The notes below the pieces were generated by a model. The model ran no database searches. It had not been told where the DNA came from and was given only the letters and a program-made list of their open reading frames with translations. DNA of 20,534 bases, from NCBI GenBank assembly GCA_002344525.1, contig DDTJ01000101.1, positions 1 through 20,534 on the forward strand, read 5' to 3'. The stretch comes from Akkermansiaceae bacterium UBA2367. GTDB taxonomy: Bacteria; Verrucomicrobiota; Verrucomicrobiia; Verrucomicrobiales; DEV007. The translations under genes and the position numbers were made by a program. Below are positions 7,666 through 13,492 of this stretch, one piece after another. The first letter of the stretch is position 1. Every line of letters starts with the position of its first letter.

Positions 7666-8337
7666 ATGACGACGCGCTTCCTCTTCCCCCCGGACTTGGG
7701 GCGCGTCGCCGTGAAAATCTGCGGGATCACCCGAGGCGACGAGGCCAACGCCATCGTCGCCGCCGGGGCCAACGCCATCGGGATCAATTTCTGGCCCGGA
7801 TCGAAGCGTTTCGTTCCCCTCGAAGAAGCGCAGGTCTGGCTGCGTGATCTCGCCGGGACCGTGCCGCACGTCGCCGTGACGGTGAACGCCTCCGACGACG
7901 AGCTGCGTCGCATCCACGACAGCGGCGTGATCGACTGGCTCCAGCTCCACGGTGACGAGACGCCTGACAGGGTCGAGTCCCTGACCCGGCAGGGTCTGCC
8001 CGTCTTCAAAGCCCTCGGCGTGCGCGACCGGACCATGCTCGAAGCCGCCGCCGACTACGATTCCCCCGCCTTGCTCCTCGACGCCTACGCTCCCGGAGCC
8101 TACGGAGGCAGCGGCGAGACGATGGACTGGAGCCTCGGGGCCGAGGCCGTGGTGCGCTGGCCCGAGCGGCAGATCGTCCTCGCCGGAGGGCTGACTCCGG
8201 AGAACGTGGCGACCGCGATCCGCCAAGTGCGGCCTGCGGCGGTGGATGTGGCAAGCGGGGTGGAAGCCAGCCCCGGCAGGAAAGATCCGGGGAAAGTGCG
8301 GGCGTTTTTGGCAGCGGTGCGGGCGGTCGCCGGGTGA
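7666..8337 (+). CDS. trpF: Phosphoribosylanthranilate isomerase (TrpF)
   Basis: 223 residues, a (beta/alpha)8 barrel that catalyses the Amadori rearrangement of phosphoribosylanthranilate in tryptophan biosynthesis, in the cytoplasm. Motifs in order: VKICGIT with the general-base cysteine C19; AIGINFWPGSKRFV; WLQLHGDE; LLLDAY with the general-acid aspartate D139; GGSGETMDW; VLAGGLTPENV; and VDVASGVEASPGRKD for phosphate binding. All catalytic residues appear intact. An in-frame ATG at 7627 lies inside the palindromic repeat, so ATG 7666 (MTTRFLF) is preferred. The gene has no other trp gene beside it; it follows an aminotransferase and ends 25 bp before a bidirectional terminator shared with HU. 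Confidence 0.96.
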   Translation: MTTRFLFPPDLGRVAVKICGITRGDEANAIVAAGANAIGINFWPGSKRFVPLEEAQVWLRDLAGTVPHVAVTVNASDDELRRIHDSGVIDWLQLHGDETPDRVESLTRQGLPVFKALGVRDRTMLEAAADYDSPALLLDAYAPGAYGGSGETMDWSLGAEAVVRWPERQIVLAGGLTPENVATAIRQVRPAAVDVASGVEASPGRKDPGKVRAFLAAVRAVAG

Positions 8338-8362
8338 GGGGATTGCGACAACTGCGCAAAGA

Positions 8363-8392
8363 AAAAGCGCGGCAGGAGGCTGCCGCGCTTTT
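8363..8392. terminator. Bidirectional rho-independent terminator (trpF / HU)
   Basis: AAAAGCGCGGCAG (8363-8375), loop GAGG, CTGCCGCGCTTTT (8380-8392): a perfect 13-bp stem flanked by A's on the left and T's on the right. It therefore works as a GC hairpin plus U-tract in both directions. It sits 25 bp after trpF and 34 bp after the HU gene, which converge here. Confidence 0.93.
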
Positions 8393-8426
8393 CACAGTCG
8401 GTAAAAGGGTTGGAAACGGAAAGCTC

Positions 8427-8702
8427 TCAGAGGCTGCCTTTGAGGGCGGACGAGGGCTTGAAGCCGACCGTCTTCGAGGCCGCGATCTTGATGCTCGCGC
8501 CCGTCTTCGGGTTGCGACCGGTGCGGGCGGCGCGCTTGCGGACTTCGAAGGTGCCGAAGCCGATCAATTGGACGTTGCCGGACTTTTTAATGCCCTTGGC
8601 GATGGAATCAAGAACCGCTTTCACGGCTTCTTCGGCTGCTTTCTTGGAGGTGTCGCCACCAAGCGCTTTTTGGACTGCGTCGATAAGTTCTCCCTTGTTC
8701 AT
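8427..8702 (-). CDS. HU-family DNA-binding protein
   Basis: 91 residues, standard length. It starts MNKGELIDAVQ and contains the helical dimerisation half, then the beta-arm region with GFGTFEVRKRAARTGRNPKTG and the C-terminal VGFKPSSALK. The GRNPxTG signature is complete, including the intercalating proline. HU/IHF proteins bend and compact DNA as dimers. A GTG directly precedes the ATG (8705), so a one-codon longer start is possible. No Shine-Dalgarno sequence is seen. It ends at the strong shared terminator. Upstream lies an A+T-rich region with promoter candidates and a 13-bp palindrome. HU is more likely than IHF because there are no IHF-specific neighbours, but sequence alone cannot settle this. 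Confidence 0.96.
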   Translation of the reverse strand: MNKGELIDAVQKALGGDTSKKAAEEAVKAVLDSIAKGIKKSGNVQLIGFGTFEVRKRAARTGRNPKTGASIKIAASKTVGFKPSSALKGSL

Positions 8703-8750
8703 CACGGATTAGTAGGTTGAGTGAGGAGGCGAATCTAGCCGTTTTTTGCG

Positions 8751-8763
8751 GTGGTGTCACCAC
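8751..8763. promoter_or_regulatory. 13-bp palindrome upstream of HU gene, possible operator
   Basis: GTGGTGTCACCAC is a 6-bp perfect dyad around a central T. It lies 49 bp upstream of the HU start and downstream of the candidate HU promoter, so it would sit in the 5' leader, where a repressor or a hairpin could act. No copy was noticed elsewhere in the window. Function is inferred only. Confidence 0.3.
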
Positions 8764-8805
8764 GAAACCTCCGTAAATCAACGGATTCCGCCTCGTTTGT
8801 TCGAT

Positions 8806-8834
8806 CAAATACGAAGAGAAAAATTATTTGGCAA
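8806..8834 (-). promoter_or_regulatory. Candidate promoter for the HU gene
   Basis: On the minus strand: TTGCCA (8834-8829, five of six consensus bases), a 17-bp spacer and TATTTG (8811-8806). It lies in the A+T-rich island between HU and the carbonic-anhydrase gene and would give a leader of about 100 nt. The -10 is weak. It overlaps, back to back, the candidate for the opposite gene. Confidence 0.35.
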
Positions 8835-8857
8835 GCTTAATTTTTAGGGTTTTTAAA
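8828..8857 (+). promoter_or_regulatory. Candidate promoter for the gamma carbonic anhydrase gene
   Basis: TTGGCA (8828-8833, five of six consensus bases), an 18-bp spacer and TTTAAA (8852-8857), about 38 bp before ATG 8896. Its -35 core TTGGCAA is shared in reverse with the HU candidate, so the two promoters could not easily be occupied together. Confidence 0.35.
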
Positions 8858-8895
8858 GGGATTTCAAGCTCCTCCAGAGCCGCCCCTTCCCCATC

Positions 8896-9465
8896 ATGAC
8901 GACTTTCCCGGTCTGCTCCCACCTCCCGAGGCACCCTGACATTCACCCAAGCGCATGGGTCGCGCCGGGGGCTGCGGTGATGGGCGACGTCGTCCTCGGC
9001 GAGTTGGCGAGCGTGTGGTACCAGTGCGTGCTTCGCGCCGATATCCAGCGCATCGTCGTCGGACCCGGCACGAATGTGCAGGACGGGACCATCGTCCACC
9101 TCGCCAGCGACCTCGGCACCGTGGTCGGGGCCTACACCACCATCGGGCATCGCGCCCTCCTCCACGCTTGCGAGATCGGCGACGAAGTCCTCGTCGGCAT
9201 GGGGGCCATCGTCATGGACGGGGCGAAGGTCGGGGACCGCAGCATCGTCGCCGCCGGATCCCTCGTTCCGAAAGGGCGCGAGATCCCGCCCGGCTCGCTC
9301 GCCATCGGTTCGCCGGCGAAGGTGGTGCGCGCCCTCGACCTCGACGAGCAGCGCTCGATCCGCGGCTGGGCCGAGAAATATATCCGCGTCGCCGCCGAGC
9401 ACCGCGCCTTCCTCGCGGCCGGCGGAGGAAACCCGGATTGCCAAGCGGGGAAATCCCCGGCATAG
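8896..9465 (+). CDS. Gamma-class carbonic anhydrase family protein (left-handed beta-helix)
   Basis: 189 residues. Imperfect hexapeptide repeats (for example VAPGAAVMGDVVLG, VLVGMGAIVMDGAKVG, SIVAAGSLVPKG) indicate a left-handed parallel beta-helix that trimerises. The three metal ligands of gamma carbonic anhydrases are present as H68 (TIVHLAS), H85 and H90 (GHRALLHACEIGD). The C-terminal helix follows SPAKVVRAL. It most resembles the YrdA/PaaY/CaiE branch. Members range from true CO2 hydration to thioesterase-like or uncharacterised activity, and the proton-shuttle loop of the archaeal Cam enzyme is not obvious, so hydratase activity is plausible but unproven. Divergent from HU; the bifunctional-nuclease gene starts 19 bp downstream, suggesting cotranscription. 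Confidence 0.92.
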   Translation: MTTFPVCSHLPRHPDIHPSAWVAPGAAVMGDVVLGELASVWYQCVLRADIQRIVVGPGTNVQDGTIVHLASDLGTVVGAYTTIGHRALLHACEIGDEVLVGMGAIVMDGAKVGDRSIVAAGSLVPKGREIPPGSLAIGSPAKVVRALDLDEQRSIRGWAEKYIRVAAEHRAFLAAGGGNPDCQAGKSPA

Positions 9466-9484
9466 TGCGCCCTCTTGATTCGGC

Positions 9485-9958
9485 ATGATCGGAAAACCCG
9501 TGGTCCAGGTGGAAGTGAAGAACGTCCTCGCGACGAGCGCTGGCTCGGCGATCTTCCTCGGCAACGACGAGAAGGTCTTCGTCATCTACGTCGACCACTT
9601 CGTCGGCTCGGCCATCAACACCTTCCTCCACGGCACGCCGAAACCGCGCCCGCAGACCCACGACCTCTTCGCCGACGCCCTCACCGCCCTCGGCGCCCGC
9701 GTCGAGCGGGTCGTCGTCAACGATTTCTCCGACACCGTCTTCTACGCCCGCCTCATCCTCGTCGCCGAGAACGAGCTGGAGGAGCGCAAGATCGTCGAGA
9801 TCGACGCCCGCCCCAGCGACAGCATCGCCCTCGCCGTGCAGGCCGGGGCGCCCATCTACGTCGCCGCGCACGTCTGGGAGTCCGTCGAGGACATGTCCGA
9901 GGTCCTCAAGAAGATGCAGGACGCCAACGACGAGGGGCTCGGAGGCTTTTCGGAGTGA
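9485..9958 (+). CDS. Bifunctional nuclease family protein (BFN, DUF151)
   Basis: 157 residues, a single BFN/DUF151 domain (about 5-140). Family markers: IFLGNDEKVFVIYVD, the RPQTHDLF motif, an acidic FSDTVFYARL strand and RPSDSIALAVQAGAPIYVA. Plant and Thermotoga homologues have been described with nuclease activity or structure; in bacteria the physiological role is unclear. It is cytoplasmic, with no signal peptide. A short acidic tail (MSEVLKKMQDANDEG) follows. No Shine-Dalgarno sequence before ATG 9485. A candidate terminator overlaps its stop codon. Confidence 0.92.
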   Translation: MIGKPVVQVEVKNVLATSAGSAIFLGNDEKVFVIYVDHFVGSAINTFLHGTPKPRPQTHDLFADALTALGARVERVVVNDFSDTVFYARLILVAENELEERKIVEIDARPSDSIALAVQAGAPIYVAAHVWESVEDMSEVLKKMQDANDEGLGGFSE

Positions 9959-9980
9959 GCGGCGGACGCCGCCCGCTTTT
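9958..9980 (+). terminator. Candidate terminator after the bifunctional nuclease gene
   Basis: AGCGGCGG (9958-9965), loop ACG, CCGCCCGCT (9969-9977) with one bulged C, then TTTTC. A competing hairpin, CCGCTT-TTCG-AAGCGG (9973-9988), overlaps its right arm, so the two would be mutually exclusive. The T-run is short. It separates this gene from the convergent large gene that ends at 10008. Confidence 0.45.
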
Positions 9981-10007
9981 CGAAGCGGAAAAACGGAAAG
10001 GGGGCCG

Positions 10008-12644
10008 TCAAACGCCCTTCTCTTGAAGCTCCCTGAGTTTCGCCTCGAATCCCGGATGCCGGGAGCGGAAGCCCACTTGCAGCATGGCTTGCATGTCCTT
10101 CTGCACCCCTCCGCCAAAGGCATGGGCCAGAGCGGGTCCGAGATAGATGGCGTAGGCGGAGCCGAAAAGCAGCTTGTAGGCGTGGAAGAGCGGATGGCGT
10201 TTGAAGTCGGCGAGGGTGACGGCAAAGGTGAAGTCCTTCTCGCCCGCCGCGTAGGTGAAGTGGGTGGAGTCCCCCGGCAAGGAGTTGCCCGCGCCGATCA
10301 CGCCGATCTCCATGGCGATGACGAGATTCCTGCAATAGTATTTCCGGGCCTTGCCGATGTAGTCTTGCAGCAGCGACTCCAGTTTGCCCGCGTCCGCCGG
10401 GTGGAGCGTTTTCAAATGCTCGATCAGGGCCGCGGTCTGCGCGATCCGGCCCATGAAACGCTGCGGGATCTTGTTTCTGGCGTCGTCCTCGTAGTCGTCT
10501 GCGGCCCCTTTTGCCGCCGTCTCCGGGTAGGCGGCTAGAGCCTCGCGGATCTCCTTGTCCAACTGGCCGAAATAGAGGGTGGCGAGCCATTTGCTATGCG
10601 CCACGGTGTCGGCCCAATTGTCGGCGAACATGCCCAAGGCGTAGTTCAGGACGATGGACAACTCCTCCTGAGCGAGCAGGGGCAGTTTTTTGAACCAAGC
10701 CGCCTTGTAGATGATCCGTTCGGCGGTGCTGACGAGGAAGGGGATGTGGAGACCCTGCAAAAACACGACAAACAGGGTGTCGGTGAGCGCGGGGCCGATG
10801 CGGTCGTGCCAGTAGTTGAAATCGAGCAAATCCCGGATGCGAGGGTTGTTCTTCAGCACCTTGGCGGCGGTCAGGATGGCGGGTTTTTTCCCCTGCTCCT
10901 TCAATGCCTCGCGGATGGCCTGCTCCAGCTCCGGCCCGTGGCTTCTCTTGATCCCGTCGAGACGCGCGGCGAACTCCTCGATGGCTTTGTCGTCGGCGGT
11001 CGAGGCGAGCTTGGAAAGTTCGATCTGCAAATCGTTCAGCTCCTCCACCTTGCCCTCCTCGTAGGGTTTCGTCCTCGGCGCTTTTTTGCCGAGGATGGTA
11101 TGCTGGAGGGCGACGACCTCCTCCTTCGTCAGCGTCGCCTGCTCCTCCCGGGCCGGGAAGATCCTCTGCGCCACCAGTTCGCCCGCCTTGATCTTCCATT
11201 CCCGGTTCTTCTCCTGCAAGGTCTCCACCGCCTCCTGGACCTTTCTGACATCGAGCGTCTGGCCGTTGAAGCTGCCCATGATGGCGTCCAGCACGGCCAC
11301 GATGACCGACTCGGCGTCCCGCAGGATCTGCTCCAGAAGGCTGAAGTCCACCCCGGCGCTGACGTCGCTCACGGCTTTGGGCCGTTTGCGGGTGCCGGTG
11401 ATCTTGGAGGAGAGGTTGGGCGCCGCCGTGGCGAAGTACTTGATGAGGTTCACCCAAGTCACCCGCAGGAACTTGGCCATGTAGGCCATGCGCTCCTGGG
11501 TGATGATCCGACTCCCGGGGATGCCGGCTCTTTTGGCGGCCACCAGCACCCGCTCCACTCCGATGTAGGTGGTGAACGGAATCATCGCGGGGATGACGTG
11601 GAGGAAATCCACGCCGAAGGTCTGGAACAAGCCGATGAGCGGGCCGGGGTCGCCGGCGGCGGCCTGCGCGTCGTCGCAGGAGGTCGCCATGAGGAGGGTC
11701 ATCAAATCGTGGGTGTGCCCGACCGCCTCGATCTCCAGGGCGTCGGCGAACTGCTCGTAGCTCTCCAGCTCGCTGTTTTGCAAGACTCTCTCCACCCGCT
11801 CCCGCACGACCGGGTTGTCGCATGTCTCCAGCTCGTGCTGAATGTGGGCGACGATGGCCTCGCGCGACAGGTCGAGATCTTTCGGCAGCAGACGGATGTA
11901 GATGACGGTGTAGGCCAGCTTGGTCTCCTTAAACTCGTGGTTGCCGATGGCGGCGTTGCCGAAGGAGGTCAGCGGGAGCTGCGTCGCCGCCGAGAGAAGG
12001 GTCAGTTGGAAGATGCTGTCTTCGATCGTCCCTTCCGGGTTCTGGCGGATGTTCCTTTCATTGGCTTCGGCCATTTCCGAGACATGGCTGGCCGTGAGGA
12101 CGCCTCGCGCCACGCTGGTCAGCCCCATGAGCAGGAGGACGCCGGCGACCGCGGTTTCGAATTCATGGATCGTCTCATCGCGCACCTCCTCGCTGAAGGC
12201 CGTCCCCCGGATGAGGTTGAGGGCGGCGGCGAGGTGCATGTTCTCCAAGGGGAATTTGTCCTTGTGCCCGCGCGAGTGGTCCAGCTCCCCGGTGTTGTAT
12301 GTGGGCAGCCCCAAACCGCGGAAGACCTTCTGCACGACGGAGTCCTTTTTGGCGATCAAGGCGTGCATGGCGTCGGCAAAGCAGAGCACCCCGAGCGCGT
12401 CGAGCGCTTGCAGGCCGAGAGGCTCGCGTAGCAGTTTCTCCAACCGCTCGCGGGTGGCTTGTTGCGCTTCGTCCTCCGCAGGGTCCGCCGCCGCGTCGCT
12501 TTGCGCGAAAACCAAGTTCCGGCTCAGAAAAAAGGACGCCAGCACCGCGCCGACGGTGGTGCCGACAAAAGCCCTCCGGCCTGAGACCGGGGATGGGCCG
12601 AGTACGCCGACGGAGGGGCGTTTTCGAGTTGGAGCGGTTCGCAT
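10008..12644 (-). CDS. Unrecognised large exported, partly hydrophobic protein; possible remote NhaD-like antiporter relative
   Basis: 878 residues from ATG 12644; TTG 12677 would add 11. I do not recognise the family. Visible parts: a Tat-like or Sec signal (SGRRAFVGTTVGAVLASFF, RR at 23-24, then VFA|QS). Hydrophobic blocks lie at about 165-184, 335-369, 617-647, 662-679, 774-785 and 822-844. A charged, probably coiled-coil region covers about 414-609. The order of blocks and polar motifs loosely follows NhaD Na+/H+ antiporters: an LL-rich helix, TVIYIRLLPKDLD, GHTHDLMTLLM (309-319), IPAMIPF, then in the second half ADNWADTVAH (674-683), GAGNSLPGDS (784-793) and a terminal aromatic helix. 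The usual first-half DN motif is not evident and two hydrophilic insertions are present. This relation is a hypothesis. AGGAGG lies 12 nt before ATG. It ends tail to tail with the nuclease gene. Confidence 0.7.
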   Translation of the reverse strand: MRTAPTRKRPSVGVLGPSPVSGRRAFVGTTVGAVLASFFLSRNLVFAQSDAAADPAEDEAQQATRERLEKLLREPLGLQALDALGVLCFADAMHALIAKKDSVVQKVFRGLGLPTYNTGELDHSRGHKDKFPLENMHLAAALNLIRGTAFSEEVRDETIHEFETAVAGVLLLMGLTSVARGVLTASHVSEMAEANERNIRQNPEGTIEDSIFQLTLLSAATQLPLTSFGNAAIGNHEFKETKLAYTVIYIRLLPKDLDLSREAIVAHIQHELETCDNPVVRERVERVLQNSELESYEQFADALEIEAVGHTHDLMTLLMATSCDDAQAAAGDPGPLIGLFQTFGVDFLHVIPAMIPFTTYIGVERVLVAAKRAGIPGSRIITQERMAYMAKFLRVTWVNLIKYFATAAPNLSSKITGTRKRPKAVSDVSAGVDFSLLEQILRDAESVIVAVLDAIMGSFNGQTLDVRKVQEAVETLQEKNREWKIKAGELVAQRIFPAREEQATLTKEEVVALQHTILGKKAPRTKPYEEGKVEELNDLQIELSKLASTADDKAIEEFAARLDGIKRSHGPELEQAIREALKEQGKKPAILTAAKVLKNNPRIRDLLDFNYWHDRIGPALTDTLFVVFLQGLHIPFLVSTAERIIYKAAWFKKLPLLAQEELSIVLNYALGMFADNWADTVAHSKWLATLYFGQLDKEIREALAAYPETAAKGAADDYEDDARNKIPQRFMGRIAQTAALIEHLKTLHPADAGKLESLLQDYIGKARKYYCRNLVIAMEIGVIGAGNSLPGDSTHFTYAAGEKDFTFAVTLADFKRHPLFHAYKLLFGSAYAIYLGPALAHAFGGGVQKDMQAMLQVGFRSRHPGFEAKLRELQEKGV

Positions 12645-12659
12645 CGGACGAAGGCCCCT

Positions 12660-12688
12660 CCTATAGGCCACTTCCAATGGTGGACCAA
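12660..12688 (-). promoter_or_regulatory. Candidate promoter of the 878-residue protein
   Basis: On the minus strand: TTGGTC (12688-12683), a 17-bp spacer and TATAGG (12665-12660), 15 nt before ATG 12644. The -10 overlaps the AGGAGG (12662-12657) that would serve as ribosome-binding site, so the promoter and the Shine-Dalgarno reading cannot both be right. Confidence 0.3.
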
Positions 12689-12722
12689 GGGGAATTCTCG
12701 AAGTTCGGAATTGGCAACCGTC

Positions 12723-13145
12723 TCAGGCACCGCTCAGATACCTCCGAATGAACTCTTCCGATCCGATGGGCTGGGGCTTGTAGCCTGCGTTGGCGAGGGC
12801 GGCAAAATGGCGGTCGTCCGTAATGACATAGTCCGCGCCCGCAGTGATCGCGCAGTCGGTGAATTTGTTGTCGTCGGGATCGTCGGCGATGATCTGGAAC
12901 TGGTACGAGGGCTGCACTTTGATCAGGAGGTCGCCCCGCATCTCCGCCAAGTCCAAGACGCGGTCGAACTGGAGCCATCGTCGCCTGCCGCTGCGCTGGG
13001 TGAGTATCTCCTCGTATTCGGCGAGGATGTCATGGCTGAGCGCCCAGCGGAACTTTCGCCGCAACCACGCGGTGAAGATGGCATGCAAGGGATGCCCGGC
13101 TTTCGAGGCTTGGATGAAGACGCTCGTGTCGATGCAGACGATCAT
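12723..13145 (-). CDS. PIN-domain ribonuclease toxin (type II toxin-antitoxin)
   Basis: 140 residues, one PIN domain. Acidic catalytic residues expected of the family are in place: D6 in CIDTSVF, a Glu in ILAEYEEIL (E43), D97 in the DPDDNKFTDCAI segment and D110/D111 in YVITDDRHF. The DPDDNKF...GADYVITDD signature matches the PIN_3/COG1569 branch. Such toxins cleave RNA (tRNA, rRNA or mRNA) with Mg2+ when freed from their antitoxin. The start overlaps the stop of the upstream antitoxin gene by ATGA, so the two are translationally coupled. A plus-strand reading frame over the same region lacks any protein pattern. Confidence 0.92.
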   Translation of the reverse strand: MIVCIDTSVFIQASKAGHPLHAIFTAWLRRKFRWALSHDILAEYEEILTQRSGRRRWLQFDRVLDLAEMRGDLLIKVQPSYQFQIIADDPDDNKFTDCAITAGADYVITDDRHFAALANAGYKPQPIGSEEFIRRYLSGA

Positions 13146-13405
13146 CCGGCGCGGGAGTCGCGAATGGCCGCCCGGGCCTTGGCAAGGGCTTCGTCGAGAC
13201 GGTCATATTTTCCCGCCGCCCCATCAGCGGCCATGCCTTCCGAAAATTCGGCCCAAGCGGCCCTGAGTTCCAGTTCCTGGGCCAATTCGTGGAGCGCCGC
13301 CACGTCCTCATCCGGCAGTCTCTCGATTTGTTCGATAACATTCCGGCGAAGCACGTCAGGCTTCGGCAGCACGCGCTGGGACGATTGACCGACAACGGGG
13401 GACAT
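13142..13405 (-). CDS. Antitoxin partner of the PIN toxin
   Basis: 87 residues, placed directly before and overlapping the PIN gene by 4 nt (ATGA), the usual antitoxin-first order. The sequence is helical and acidic in the middle (VIEQIERLPDEDVAALHELAQ), loosely like DUF2281-type small proteins. The C-terminal half (YDRLDEALAKARAAIRD) could be the toxin-neutralising segment. I see no clear RHH, AbrB or Phd fold. No Shine-Dalgarno sequence precedes ATG 13405. The function is inferred from position more than from sequence. Confidence 0.8.
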   Translation of the reverse strand: MSPVVGQSSQRVLPKPDVLRRNVIEQIERLPDEDVAALHELAQELELRAAWAEFSEGMAADGAAGKYDRLDEALAKARAAIRDSRAG

Positions 13406-13406
13406 G

Positions 13407-13440
13407 TGGCAAAAATACGTCGAAGTCGGAGGATTTGCCA
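13407..13440 (-). promoter_or_regulatory. Toxin-antitoxin promoter and possible autoregulatory operator
   Basis: TGGCAAA (13407-13413) and TTTGCCA (13434-13440) form a 7-bp inverted repeat separated by 20 bp. It covers a promoter-like pair on the minus strand: TGGCAA (13440-13435), a 17-bp spacer and TATTTT (13417-13412), which ends 6 nt before the antitoxin ATG. This placement fits repression by the toxin-antitoxin complex and a leaderless transcript. Motif-based only. Confidence 0.35.
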
Positions 13441-13492
13441 GTCCGCTTTCAGGCGGAGGCGGTTCTTCGCCACCGACCTTGGCACGGGGCGC

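Noticed and set aside
10596..12431. 611-codon plus-strand frame opposite the unrecognised 878-residue gene
   Set aside because: Considered because the minus-strand gene is itself unrecognised. The minus-strand protein has a signal peptide, ordinary composition and hydrophobic blocks, whereas the plus frame is His/Gly/Glu-skewed with no pattern.
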